Assembly: GCA_031253995.1 (NCBI GenBank)
Contig: JAIRVG010000060.1
Span: forward strand, 1 to 64,000
Source of the DNA: Paucimonas sp.
GTDB taxonomy: Bacteria; Pseudomonadota; Gammaproteobacteria; Pseudomonadales; Pseudomonadaceae
Direction: 5' to 3'
Length of the DNA: 64,000 nt
Shown here: positions 45,945 to 55,025 of the stretch, piece after piece
Position numbering within the stretch: position 1 is the stretch's first letter
How the letters are laid out: each line of letters opens with the position of its first letter
Notes under the pieces: model-generated
Database searches by the model: none
Seen by the model: the letters and a program-made list of their open reading frames with translations, nothing else
What the model was told of the DNA's origin: nothing
Made by a program: the position numbers and the translations under genes

Positions 45945-47153
45945 ATGCCCCCAGCCACTGACTTTCCCCGCTCGCATGTCACCATCCTGATCTGGCTGCT
46001 CTTCGCGATCCAGCTGGTGTCGATGGGCGCCATGGAGATGAGCGGGCCGTTCTGGCCGGTACACCTCCAGGGCCTCACTACGTCCCCGGCCTTCTTCGCG
46101 TTCGCCAGCATCGCGGTGTACGTCGGGCCGATGCTCGGCATCATCCTCACCAGCGCGTTCTGGGGCCGGGTCGGCGACCGTTGCGGGCACAAGCTGATGA
46201 TGATCCGCGCCCTCGCCGGCCTGTCCCTTACCCAGCTGGGCCTGGCCTTCAGCGACGATATCTGGGTGATCCTGCTGCTGCGCTTCGTCCAGGGCGCCTG
46301 CGCCGGCTACATCGCCCCGGCCCAGGCCTACGGGGTGAGCATCGAGGCGCCGGCGCGGCGGGCACGGCTGTTCGCCCTGCTGCAGATCTCCACCAATGTC
46401 GGCTCGCTGCTCGGCGCGGTGCTGGGCGGACTGATCCTCGATCACGCGACGTTCTTCTGGATCAACCTCGGCGCCGCGGCACTCTGCGCCCTGTGCACGC
46501 TGATCGCGGCCCTCTGCCTGCCGAACGTGCCGCCCGCCGGGGCGGGCAACGCGAAGAGCAAACCGGCCCCGGCCACGGGTAGCCTCTGGCGCGACGCACC
46601 GCTGCGCGGCCTGCTGCTGGTGATGGGCCTCCTGCTGCTGGCGCGGATGCTGCCGCAGACCAGCTTCTCGCTGTATGTAAGCGCGATGTTCGCCGTCAGC
46701 CATTCGCTGGTCGGCCTGTGCTACGGCCTGCTGGCCCTGGGTTTCATCCTCTCGGCGACGGCCTGGTCGCGCCACTTCGAACAGCGCTCCCGCACCGACA
46801 CCCTGCGCCGCATGGCCTGGGTGGTGCTCGGCTGCATGGTCCTTACCGGCATCGCCGGGATCACCCGGCAAGCGCCGGTGTTCGTCGCCAGCTACTTCCT
46901 CTGGGGCGTCCTGCTGGGCGCCACCACGCCGGTGCTGATGGCCCTGGTGTCGAAGTCCGTCGACGCCACGCGGCAAGGGCATGTCCTGGGCCTGGCCCAG
47001 GGCACGGCGCAGTTCGCTTCCATCACCGGCATCTGCATCGGCGGCCTTCTCAACCAGTTGTACGGCCTGCCCTATACCTACCTGTTCGTCTGCCTGGCCT
47101 ATGCCGTGGCCCTGCTGGTCATGCTTGCCCAGCGCCGAGGAACGGCCGACTGA
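45945..47153 (+). CDS. MFS transporter, probably siderophore-related
   Basis: 402 residues with twelve predicted helices. The MFS loop motif is visible as GRVGDRCGHKLMM after helix 2 (about residue 66). It is divergent from the STN-less receptor and 82 bp upstream of the ECF sigma gene, so a role in releasing or taking up the siderophore handled here is likely (context only). Confidence 0.9.
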   Translation: MPPATDFPRSHVTILIWLLFAIQLVSMGAMEMSGPFWPVHLQGLTTSPAFFAFASIAVYVGPMLGIILTSAFWGRVGDRCGHKLMMIRALAGLSLTQLGLAFSDDIWVILLLRFVQGACAGYIAPAQAYGVSIEAPARRARLFALLQISTNVGSLLGAVLGGLILDHATFFWINLGAAALCALCTLIAALCLPNVPPAGAGNAKSKPAPATGSLWRDAPLRGLLLVMGLLLLARMLPQTSFSLYVSAMFAVSHSLVGLCYGLLALGFILSATAWSRHFEQRSRTDTLRRMAWVVLGCMVLTGIAGITRQAPVFVASYFLWGVLLGATTPVLMALVSKSVDATRQGHVLGLAQGTAQFASITGICIGGLLNQLYGLPYTYLFVCLAYAVALLVMLAQRRGTAD

Positions 47154-47182
47154 GGGTCACGGTGTCGCGCTTGCACGGCAGG

Positions 47183-47203
47183 CGCGATATCACTACCATC
47201 GCG
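47183..47203. promoter_or_regulatory. Dyad CGCGAT-N9-ATCGCG upstream of the ECF sigma gene
   Basis: Perfect 6-bp inverted repeat with a 9-nt spacer, centred about 43 bp before the sigma-factor ATG. It could be an operator. It does not resemble the Fur consensus, although Fur control would be expected for such a gene. Confidence 0.3.
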
Positions 47204-47235
47204 AATACTTCCCAATTACAACTAAAGCTGCCGCC

Positions 47236-47751
47236 ATGAGCGAACCTGTCCCCGCGGACCATCAGACCCACCTGCGCGTGATCGAAGCCTTGTACAGCGG
47301 CCACCATGGCTGGCTCTACGAGCGGCTGAAGAAGAAACTCGGCAACGCCATGGATGCGGCAGACCTGACCCAGGACACCTTCACCCGCGTGCTCGCCTCG
47401 CAGGTCACCCGCATCGAACAGCCGCGGGCCTACCTGAGCTGCGTGGCCAAGGGCATCCTGGTCAACTGGTACCAGCGCAAGGCCCTGGAGCGCGCCTACC
47501 TCGACGCCCTCGCCCAGTTGCCGGAACAACAGGCGCCATCGCCGGAGCTGCGTTTCCTGGTCCTGGAAACCCTGCACCAGGTCGACGCCATGCTCGATGC
47601 CCTGCCTCCGCTGGTGAAGCGAGCGTTTCTCCTGTCCCAGCTCGGCGGCCTCAAGTACGACGACATCGCCAGCCAGCTCGGCGTCTCGCTGATCACCGTC
47701 AAGCGCTACATGAAGCAGGCCTTCGTGCAATGCCTGCTGCTGGTGGAATAG
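47236..47751 (+). CDS. FecI-type ECF sigma factor
   Basis: 171 residues. Region 2 contains NAMDAADLTQDTFTRVLAS, and region 4 has the helix-turn-helix YDDIASQLGVSLITVKRYMKQA. The following fecR abuts it and an STN-containing receptor comes next, so it is an iron-starvation sigma of the FecI/FpvI group. It is released by FecR signalling when the receptor at 48810 binds its siderophore. It probably drives both receptor genes through the motif at 45884-45909 and 48739-48764. Confidence 0.95.
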   Translation: MSEPVPADHQTHLRVIEALYSGHHGWLYERLKKKLGNAMDAADLTQDTFTRVLASQVTRIEQPRAYLSCVAKGILVNWYQRKALERAYLDALAQLPEQQAPSPELRFLVLETLHQVDAMLDALPPLVKRAFLLSQLGGLKYDDIASQLGVSLITVKRYMKQAFVQCLLLVE

Positions 47752-48717
47752 GTGTCCCCGCCCGACAACAATCTCGCCGCCCTGGAAGAAGCTGCCGAGT
47801 GGCTGGTGCGCTGGAGCGAAGGCGAACTCGACAGCAACGAACGCGCCGCCTGGGAGCGCTGGAAAGGCAGCACCCCGCAGCGTGAACAGGCCTGGGCCCG
47901 CGCCCAGTTGCTGCAAAGCCGCATGGGCGGCTTGCCGCCGGCCCTGGCCCTGGCGGTGCTGGACCGCCCGCAGAGCCCGCAACGCCGCGCCGCGATGCTC
48001 AAGCTGGCCGTGCTCCTGGCGGCGCTGCCCGCCGGCTGGGGCGGCTGGGAACTGAGCCGCCGGCAACAGTGGAGCGCCGACTACCGCAGCGACGTCGGCG
48101 AACGCCGCGAACTGACCCTGGCCGACGGCACGCAGGTCACCCTCAATACCGACACCGCCATCGATGTGCTGTACGACACCACCCAGCGCCTGGTGCGCCT
48201 GCGTGCCGGCGAGATCATGGTGCAGACCGCACCCGACGTCCCGTCCCTGGCCCGGCCGTTCCTGGTCAGCACCACGCAAGGCCACATGCAGGCGCTGGGC
48301 ACCCGCTTCTCGGTGCGCGAACTGCCGGCGCGCACGCACCTGACGGTGCTCGAAGGCGCGGTGAAGGTGGTTCTCGCCGACAACCGCCAGGCCCAGCCGC
48401 TGGTGATCAATGCCGGCCAGCGCACCGAATTCTCCTCCCGGACCTTCGGCGAGGTCGGTCCCGCCGAGCGTTACGCTGGCGCCTGGACCCAGGGCATGCT
48501 GATGGCCGACAAGCTGCGCCTGGCGGATTTCGCCGCGCAACTGTCGCGCTACCGCCGCGGCGTGGTGCGCTGCGACCCGGCCATCGCCGGGCTGCTGGTG
48601 TCCGGTGCCTACCCGGTCAGCGACACCCAGCGCTCGCTGAACATGCTGGCGCAGACCTACGGAATCAGGGTCGCCAGCCACTTCGCCGGCTACTGGGTCA
48701 CCCTCAGCCCCGGATAA
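47752..48717 (+). CDS. FecR-type sigma regulator
   Basis: 321 residues. An N-terminal cytoplasmic DUF4880 domain (AAEWLVRWSEGELDSNERAAWERW, about 12-36) is followed by one membrane helix (about 83-100, LKLAVLLAALPAGWGGW), the periplasmic FecR domain (ELTLADGTQVTLNTDTAID...GTRFSVREL) and a C-terminal STN-like part. It transmits the receptor signal to the ECF sigma. Start is GTG immediately after the sigma stop codon, so the two are translationally coupled. Confidence 0.95.
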   Translation: MSPPDNNLAALEEAAEWLVRWSEGELDSNERAAWERWKGSTPQREQAWARAQLLQSRMGGLPPALALAVLDRPQSPQRRAAMLKLAVLLAALPAGWGGWELSRRQQWSADYRSDVGERRELTLADGTQVTLNTDTAIDVLYDTTQRLVRLRAGEIMVQTAPDVPSLARPFLVSTTQGHMQALGTRFSVRELPARTHLTVLEGAVKVVLADNRQAQPLVINAGQRTEFSSRTFGEVGPAERYAGAWTQGMLMADKLRLADFAAQLSRYRRGVVRCDPAIAGLLVSGAYPVSDTQRSLNMLAQTYGIRVASHFAGYWVTLSPG

Positions 48718-48738
48718 GCAAAAAAGTCGTGCGCGGCT

Positions 48739-48764
48739 GATACTTTTTCCGCGCTCGGCTGGCT
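48739..48764 (+). promoter_or_regulatory. Candidate ECF-sigma promoter of the STN-containing receptor
   Basis: TGATAC (48739-48744), 11 nt beginning TTTTT, then TCGGCTGGC (48756-48764), ending 46 bp before the receptor ATG. It matches the motif before the divergent paralogue (45884-45909) in both blocks and in the exact spacing, within otherwise unrelated flanking DNA. Confidence 0.75.
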
Positions 48765-48809
48765 AACAGGGAACAACCCTTTCCATCGTCGTCAACGAGA
48801 CCCCCATTC

Positions 48810-51224
48810 ATGCTCGTCGCGCGCTTTCCGCGTCCGGCTCGTCCGTTCCCACCGCTTGTCCGCAGTGCGTTGCTGAGCCTGGTGCTGGCGGCGACGCCCT
48901 GCCCGCTCGCCCTGGCCGCTGCCCCGGTGCACCTGGACAGCGTGGTGGTGCGCGCCTACGACATTCCACCCGGACCGCTGGGGCCGACCCTGTCGAGCTT
49001 CGCCGTGGACGCCGGGATCGCCCTGTCGTTCCAGCCGGCGCTGACCGAAGGCCTGACCAGCCCCGGCCTGGTCGCCTCCTGCACCTCCCGGGAAGCGGCG
49101 ACCCGCCTGCTGGCCGGCAGCAACCTGGACATGCGCTTGCGCGAGGACGGCAGCTACACCCTGGTGCCGAACCGGGTGACCCTGGACGACACCGCCATCG
49201 AGGGCGCCGCCCCGGTCAGCGGCAGCGACCGCTTGCCCGCACTGCTGCCGGGCGACCAGGCCGCCGTGGGCGGACGCCTCGGCCTGCTGGGCAACCGCGA
49301 CCTGATGGACGCTCCGCTGAGCATCAGCAGCTACAGCGCCACCCTGGTCCGCGACCAGCAGGCGACCACCGTCGGCGACCTGCTGGAGCGCGACTCTTCG
49401 GTGCGCGCCACCGGGCAGACTGGCGGCATCGTCGACTCCTTCTTCATCCGCGGCTTTCCCCTGGGCGAAGGCAACCTCGGCGAACTGGCCTTCGACGGCG
49501 TCTACGGCGTGGCGTCCAACTACCGGGTGTTCACCGACTACGCCGAGCGCATCGAAGTGGTCAAGGGGCCGGGCACCCTGCTCTACGGCATGTCGCCCAA
49601 CAGCACCGTGGGCGGCGTGATCAACGTGGTACCCAAGCGCTCCCTGGAAGAAGACCTGACCCGCTATACCGCGCGCCATGCCCTGGATTCGCAGTTCGGC
49701 AGCCACCTCGACATCAGCCGCCGCCTCGGTGCGGAGCGGCGCTTCGGCGTGCGTTTCAACGGCAGCCTGCAACAGGGCGATACCGCCATCGACGCCCAGC
49801 GCCGCGAGGTCGGGCTCGGCGCATTGTCCCTGGACTACCAGGGCGAGCGCCTGCGCACCAGCCTCGACCTGATCGACCAGAAGGAAACCTTCGACGCCGC
49901 CTCCCGTCCCTTTCTGATCGACGCCGGCGTGGCCATCCCCAAGGCAGCCAACGGCCGCACCAACGTCAGCCAGGACTGGGGCCGCTCGACCACCCGCGAC
50001 CGCTCGGTACTGCTCAGCGCTGACTATGCGGTGAACGACGACCTGACCCTGTTCGCCCACGCCGGTGGCGGCAGGTCCGAGGTGTCGCGGCTGTCCGACC
50101 AGACGCCACGGATCGTCGACAGTGCCGGCAACACCTCGTCGGTGCCCGGCTATTACCGCTTCCATGTCCAGCGCCACACCGTGGACGCCGGCGCGCGGCT
50201 GCGCTTCGACAGCGGACCGGTGGCGCACCGGGCCACCCTGCAGGTCAGCCGCTATCGCGACGAACTGGGGCGCGGCATCAACTCCGCCGCGGCGCTGCAG
50301 TCGAACCTCTACCACCCGGTGGATCGTCCCGAGCCCGCCATCGACCGGCCGTCCACGCCCAAGGTGTCGGCCAGCGAAGTGTCCGGCATCGCCCTCGCCG
50401 ATACCCTGTCGCTGTTCGAAGAACGCCTGCAGCTCACCCTCGGGCTGCGCCAGCAACGCATCGATTCCAGCAACTACAACACCCGCGGCGACAGCCACTA
50501 CGACGCCAGCCGCACCACGCCGCTACTGGGCCTGGTGCTCAAGCCGCTGGACAACCTGGCGCTGTACTACAACTACGTCGAAGGCCTGAGCAAGGGCGAC
50601 GTCGCCCCGTCCAGCGCGAGCAATGCCGGGGAGATCTTCGCGCCGTACATCTCCCGCCAGCATGAAGTCGGCATGAAGCTGGATTTCGGCAGTTTCATGT
50701 CGTCCATCGCCCTGTTCCAGATCACCAAGCCCAGCGGCGAGCTGGTGTCCGGCACCTTCTCGATGCAAGGCGAGCAACGCAACCGTGGCCTGGAACTGAA
50801 CCTGCTCGGCGAGATCGCCCCCGGCACCCGCCTGCTCGGCGGCGTGACCCTGCTCGACGCCCGCCTCAGCCGCACCCGCGTGGCCGCCAACCGAGGCAAC
50901 AAGGCGGTGGGCGCGGCGGATGTCCAGGCCAACCTCTGGGCCGAATGGGACGCGCCCTGGGTCGAGGGGCTGACACTGACCGGCGGCGTCATCCATACCG
51001 GCGGGCAATACGTCGACCAGGCCAACACGCAGAAACTCGATGCCTGGACCCGCTTCGACGCCGGCGCACGCTACAGCACCCGTATCGCCGGCCACCCCAC
51101 CACTTTCCGCGCCACCGTGCAGAACCTGTTCGATACCGCCTACTGGTCGGGTGTTGCCTCCTACGGGGCGTTTTCCCAAGGGGCGCCACGCACCCTGCTG
51201 CTGTCCGCCAGCGTCGATTTCTGA
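48810..51224 (+). CDS. TonB-dependent siderophore receptor with STN signalling domain
   Basis: 804 residues. A signal peptide (about 1-35, LALAAAP) is followed by the secretin/TonB short N-terminal domain (about 45-115, YDIPPGPLGPTLSSFAVDAGIALSF...RLLAGSNLDMRL). Then come the plug (GGIVDSFFIRGFPLGEGN, AERIEVVKGPGTLLYG) and a barrel ending LLLSASVDF. The STN domain should contact the FecR encoded just upstream. Plug and barrel are very similar to the receptor at 43647, pointing to duplication. It is probably the first gene of a unit continuing into the ABC importer genes. Confidence 0.96.
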   Translation: MLVARFPRPARPFPPLVRSALLSLVLAATPCPLALAAAPVHLDSVVVRAYDIPPGPLGPTLSSFAVDAGIALSFQPALTEGLTSPGLVASCTSREAATRLLAGSNLDMRLREDGSYTLVPNRVTLDDTAIEGAAPVSGSDRLPALLPGDQAAVGGRLGLLGNRDLMDAPLSISSYSATLVRDQQATTVGDLLERDSSVRATGQTGGIVDSFFIRGFPLGEGNLGELAFDGVYGVASNYRVFTDYAERIEVVKGPGTLLYGMSPNSTVGGVINVVPKRSLEEDLTRYTARHALDSQFGSHLDISRRLGAERRFGVRFNGSLQQGDTAIDAQRREVGLGALSLDYQGERLRTSLDLIDQKETFDAASRPFLIDAGVAIPKAANGRTNVSQDWGRSTTRDRSVLLSADYAVNDDLTLFAHAGGGRSEVSRLSDQTPRIVDSAGNTSSVPGYYRFHVQRHTVDAGARLRFDSGPVAHRATLQVSRYRDELGRGINSAAALQSNLYHPVDRPEPAIDRPSTPKVSASEVSGIALADTLSLFEERLQLTLGLRQQRIDSSNYNTRGDSHYDASRTTPLLGLVLKPLDNLALYYNYVEGLSKGDVAPSSASNAGEIFAPYISRQHEVGMKLDFGSFMSSIALFQITKPSGELVSGTFSMQGEQRNRGLELNLLGEIAPGTRLLGGVTLLDARLSRTRVAANRGNKAVGAADVQANLWAEWDAPWVEGLTLTGGVIHTGGQYVDQANTQKLDAWTRFDAGARYSTRIAGHPTTFRATVQNLFDTAYWSGVASYGAFSQGAPRTLLLSASVDF

Positions 51225-51270
51225 AACGTCCCGGCCGCGGCGCTGCCCGGCCCTTGCAGAGGCTTGCTCC

Positions 51271-52449
51271 ATGTTCGGATCCCTGTGTCGCCGCCACACC
51301 CTCGCCGCCTTGCTGTTCACCGCCGTGGCAGGCCTGTCCACGCTGCTGCCCGACGTTGCCGAGGCGGCCGAAGCGCCTGGCCTGACCACGGTTACCGACC
51401 TGCTCGGCCGCGAGGTCAAGGTGCGGGTACCGGTGCGCCGGGTCATCCTGGGCGAAGGCCGCCAGCTGTACCTGGTCGCTGCCCTCGACCGGGAAAACCC
51501 GCTGCAGCGCATCGTCGGCTGGCGCAAGGACCTGATCCAGGCCGACCCGGACACCTACAATGCCTACCGCCAGCAGTTTCCCGCGATCGCCGCGATTCCC
51601 ACCTTCGGCGGCTTCGAGGACGGCACCTTCGACATCGAGCAGGCCATCTCCCAGCGCCCGGACGTGATCTTCCTCAATATCGAGGCGCAGCACGCCACGG
51701 AGGACGCAAAGTACATCGAGAAGCTGGATGCACTGGGCATTCCCGTGGTGTACGTGGACTTTCGCAACAACCCCATGCGCAACACCGAACCGACCATGCG
51801 CCTGTTCGGTCGCCTGTTCGGCCAGGAGCAACGGGCCGAGGCCTTCATCGCCTTTCGCGAGCAGCAGATCCGCCGCGTCACCGATGTCATCGAAGCCCAC
51901 CACCCGACCCGCCCGCGTGTGTTCATCGAGCGAATCGGCGGCTATACCGAGGACTGCTGCCTGAGCTACGGCAACGAGAACTTCGGCCTGTTCGTCGACC
52001 TGGCCGGCGGCAACAACATTGCCCGCGACATCATCCCGCAGACCTTCGGCCAGCTGAACCCGGAGCAGGTGCTGGTGGCCAACCCCGAGCAGGTGGTGAT
52101 CACCACTGCCAACTGGGAGGCCTTCGCTCCGGGCGGCCATTGGGTCGGGGTCGGGCCCGGCGCGGACCTGGCGGAGGCCCGGCGCAAGCTTGCCTGGTAC
52201 ACCGGGCGGCCGGCCTATGCAGGTATCGCGGCGCAGCAGACCCGCGCCTTCCACGCCGTGTGGCACCAGTTCTACAACAGTCCCTACCAGTTCCTGGCCA
52301 TCCAGCAACTGGCGAAATGGTTCCATCCCGAGCTGTTCGCCGACCTCGACCCGGACGTCGCCTTGCGTGAACTGCACGCGCGCTTCCTGCCGGTACCTTA
52401 CGCCCCGGGCTACTTCGCCAGCCTGGCCGATGCCGAGGGCCGGCCATGA
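51271..52449 (+). CDS. Periplasmic iron-siderophore binding protein
   Basis: 392 residues, longer than FecB/FhuD-type proteins (about 300). A signal peptide (about 1-33, DVAEA-AEAPG) has no lipobox. The periplasmic-binding-protein 2 fold shows TTVTDLLGREVKV, RRVILGEGRQ, RPDVIFLNI and LNPEQVLVANPEQVVITT. AGAGG lies 9 nt upstream of the ATG. It starts 46 bp after the receptor and overlaps the permease (ATGA at 52446-52449). Confidence 0.93.
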   Translation: MFGSLCRRHTLAALLFTAVAGLSTLLPDVAEAAEAPGLTTVTDLLGREVKVRVPVRRVILGEGRQLYLVAALDRENPLQRIVGWRKDLIQADPDTYNAYRQQFPAIAAIPTFGGFEDGTFDIEQAISQRPDVIFLNIEAQHATEDAKYIEKLDALGIPVVYVDFRNNPMRNTEPTMRLFGRLFGQEQRAEAFIAFREQQIRRVTDVIEAHHPTRPRVFIERIGGYTEDCCLSYGNENFGLFVDLAGGNNIARDIIPQTFGQLNPEQVLVANPEQVVITTANWEAFAPGGHWVGVGPGADLAEARRKLAWYTGRPAYAGIAAQQTRAFHAVWHQFYNSPYQFLAIQQLAKWFHPELFADLDPDVALRELHARFLPVPYAPGYFASLADAEGRP

Positions 52450-53507
52450 ACGCGCTGGAAGAAAGCCCCGTGCTGCAGCGCGACGGCTACCGCCGCCTGG
52501 TGCTGCGCAAACGCCTGGTGCTGGGCGCGCTCGCCGCCTTGCTGATGTTCAGCGTGCTGCTCGACCTGGCCTTGGGCCCGGCCCGCTACAGCCTGGGCCA
52601 GGTGCTCGGCGCCCTGTTCGCTCCGGACAGCGCTGCCGACCAGGTCCGCGTGGTGATGTGGCAGATCCGCCTGCCGGTGGCGCTGATGGCAGTCGCCGTG
52701 GGGGCCGCGCTGTCCCTGGCCGGGGCGCAGATGCAGACCATCCTCAACAACCCGCTGGCCAGCCCCTTCACCCTTGGCATCTCCGCCGCCGCCAGCTTCG
52801 GCGCGGCCCTTGGCCTGGCCTTCGGCGTTGCCGTGTTTCCGCTGGCGGCGCAGTTCATGGTGCCGCTCAATGCCTTCCTCATGGCCATGTTGTGCACCCT
52901 GCTCATTCATTTCATGAGCCTGCGTCGCGGGGTCAGCGCCGAGACCATCGTGCTGCTGGGCATCGCCCTGGTATTCACCTTCAATGCCCTGCTGGCCCTG
53001 GTGCAATTCTTCGCCACCGAACAGGCGGTGGCCGCGGTGGTGTTCTGGACCATGGGCAGCCTGACCAAGGCCACCTGGCCGAAGCTGGGGATCATCGTCC
53101 TGGTGATTCTTGTCACCCTGCCGCTGTTCATCCAGCGCGCCTGGGCCCTGACCGCCCTGCGCCTGGGTGACGACAAGGCCGCCAGCTTCGGCATCGACGT
53201 ACGCCGGCTGCGTCTGCAGACCCTGGTGCTGGTCAGCCTGCTGGCCGCCTTTCCCGTGGCCTTCGTCGGCACCATCGGCTTTATCGGCCTGGTGGGCCCG
53301 CATATCGCGCGGATGCTGATCGGCGAGGACCAGCGCTTCTTCCTGCCGGCCTCGCTGCTCACCGGGGCGCTGATCCTGTCGGCCAGCTCGGTGGTCAGCA
53401 AGACCCTGATTCCCGGGGCCATCTTTCCCATCGGCGTGGTCACTTCGCTGATCGGCGTGCCCTTCTTCATTTCCCTGATCCTTGGCAGGAAAAAGCACAC
53501 ATGGTGA
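52446..53507 (+). CDS. FecCD-family iron-siderophore ABC permease
   Basis: 353 residues with nine or ten membrane helices. Family motifs: RLPVALMAVAVGAALSLAGAQMQTILNNPLASPFTLGIS (about 75-113) and GTIGFIGLVGPHIAR (about 277-291). It pairs with the ATPase encoded immediately downstream, whose start lies 7 bp inside this gene. A single permease suggests a homodimer. Confidence 0.95.
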   Translation: MNALEESPVLQRDGYRRLVLRKRLVLGALAALLMFSVLLDLALGPARYSLGQVLGALFAPDSAADQVRVVMWQIRLPVALMAVAVGAALSLAGAQMQTILNNPLASPFTLGISAAASFGAALGLAFGVAVFPLAAQFMVPLNAFLMAMLCTLLIHFMSLRRGVSAETIVLLGIALVFTFNALLALVQFFATEQAVAAVVFWTMGSLTKATWPKLGIIVLVILVTLPLFIQRAWALTALRLGDDKAASFGIDVRRLRLQTLVLVSLLAAFPVAFVGTIGFIGLVGPHIARMLIGEDQRFFLPASLLTGALILSASSVVSKTLIPGAIFPIGVVTSLIGVPFFISLILGRKKHTW

Positions 53508-54256
53508 CCCTTCGCCTGGAAAACCTCGGCGCCCGCTATGGACGCCATACGGTCATCAGTGCCGTGACCACGGCTACCTTCCACGGTGGCCAGGTGGTCG
53601 CGGTGATCGGCCCCAACGCCGCGGGCAAGTCCACCCTGTTCAAGCGCATGGCCGGACTGATCGACGGGCCCGGCGAGGTGCATATGGACGGTGCGAAGCA
53701 GGGTCTGCAGGGCATCAGCTACATGCCCCAGGGGTTGAATGCCAGTGCCCGGCTGACCGTCTATGAATCGGTGCTGCTGGCGCGCAAGCAACTGAGTCCG
53801 GACTGGGTGGTCAGCGACGACGAGTTGCTGCGGGTGGATGCCATGCTGGAGGCCCTCGGGATTACCGGCCTGGCGTTTCGCAACCTCGGTGAGCTCAGTG
53901 GCGGCCAGCAACAGCTGGTGTCCATTGCCCAGACCCTGGTGCGCGAGCCGGAGGTCCTGCTGATGGATGAACCCACCAGCGCCCTCGACATGCACCGCCA
54001 GGTGCAGGTGCTCGACTTCATGGGCAAGCTGGCCCGGCAGCGGCAGGTCATCGTGTTCATTGCCCTGCATGACCTCAACCAGGCCCTGCGCTTCGCCGAT
54101 CAGGTGCTGGTGATCGCCGACGGCACGGCCCGGGCCAGCGGTCCTTGCCAGGAGGTGATCGATGCCGGGTTGCTGCGCTCGGTGTACAAGGTCGATGGCC
54201 GGATCGAGACCTGTAGCCGGGGGTTGCGACATGTGTTGGTGGATGGGGTGGTGTAA
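53501..54256 (+). CDS. Iron-siderophore ABC transporter ATPase
   Basis: 251 residues. Walker A GPNAAGKSTLFKRM, signature LSGGQQQLVSIAQTL, Walker B VLLMDEPTSALDM. FecE/FhuC type. It completes the importer that would take the siderophore delivered by the TonB receptors into the cytoplasm. Last gene of the iron locus. Confidence 0.95.
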   Translation: MVTLRLENLGARYGRHTVISAVTTATFHGGQVVAVIGPNAAGKSTLFKRMAGLIDGPGEVHMDGAKQGLQGISYMPQGLNASARLTVYESVLLARKQLSPDWVVSDDELLRVDAMLEALGITGLAFRNLGELSGGQQQLVSIAQTLVREPEVLLMDEPTSALDMHRQVQVLDFMGKLARQRQVIVFIALHDLNQALRFADQVLVIADGTARASGPCQEVIDAGLLRSVYKVDGRIETCSRGLRHVLVDGVV

Positions 54257-54344
54257 GGCCGATTGCTCCCGACCCGCCTGACACGGCAGGATATGGCGTC
54301 CGGCCAGCACTCCCGGACGCACATCCACCAAGGAGCAGCACACC

Positions 54345-55025
54345 ATGGATGCCAGACTGGATCCCGGCGACGCCGGCCTGACCGTCACCCTCGGCCCGGC
54401 CGAAAGCCTGGACAGCGTCGCCTACGCCTATGGCCATGCGTACACCACCCTCTGGGACCACCCCGACAACAGCGCACTGCGTGAGTCGCGGCCGGACCCG
54501 AAGGTGCTCGCGGCCCAGGACCAGGTGTTCGTGCCGCCTCGCGACAAAGCCACCTTCAGCGGCAATGCCACAGGCCAGCGCCATCGTTTCCAGGTGCTCA
54601 ACACCCCGGCGCTGCTCAGGTTCCGTCCCTATGCACTGGCCGGCAAAGGCCTGGCGCAGCGCTTCGAGATCCGCCGCGGCGATACCCTGCTCGGCCAAGA
54701 CACGGCGCAAGCCAACGGCGATATCGTCTGGCCGCTGCCGCCCACGGCCGAAGACATCAGCGTGCGGGTGTTCTTCGAGCATTTTTCCCGGGACTACCAG
54801 TTGAGCCTGCGCGCCCTCGACCCCGTGGAATCCGTGATCGGCGTGCAGCAACGCCTGCGCGCTCTGGGTTACCTCGGCGGTGAGTGCAGTGGCACGCTGG
54901 ACGACGCTACCCGCGCTGCCATTGGTGCCTTTCGCATGCGTGCGGGACTTGTCGAGGAAGACGAAGTGCTCAGCCAGACGCTGCGCGACACCCTGCGCCA
55001 ATACCATGGGGAGGCCCCGCTGTGA
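54345..55025 (+). CDS. LysM-like / peptidoglycan-binding domain protein
   Basis: 226 residues, no signal peptide. The N-terminus (about 10-65) is LysM-like (LGPAESLDSVAYAYGHAYTTLW...DQVFVPP). The middle (about 75-155) is beta-rich, and the C-terminus (about 163-220) is a PG_binding_1 domain (VQQRLRALGYLGGECSGTLDDATRAAIGAFR). Proteins of this make-up often accompany T6SS or Rhs effectors and may act as carriers or adaptors. Its stop overlaps the GTG start of the HNH-type gene (55022-55025), so the two products are probably made together. Confidence 0.88.
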   Translation: MDARLDPGDAGLTVTLGPAESLDSVAYAYGHAYTTLWDHPDNSALRESRPDPKVLAAQDQVFVPPRDKATFSGNATGQRHRFQVLNTPALLRFRPYALAGKGLAQRFEIRRGDTLLGQDTAQANGDIVWPLPPTAEDISVRVFFEHFSRDYQLSLRALDPVESVIGVQQRLRALGYLGGECSGTLDDATRAAIGAFRMRAGLVEEDEVLSQTLRDTLRQYHGEAPL

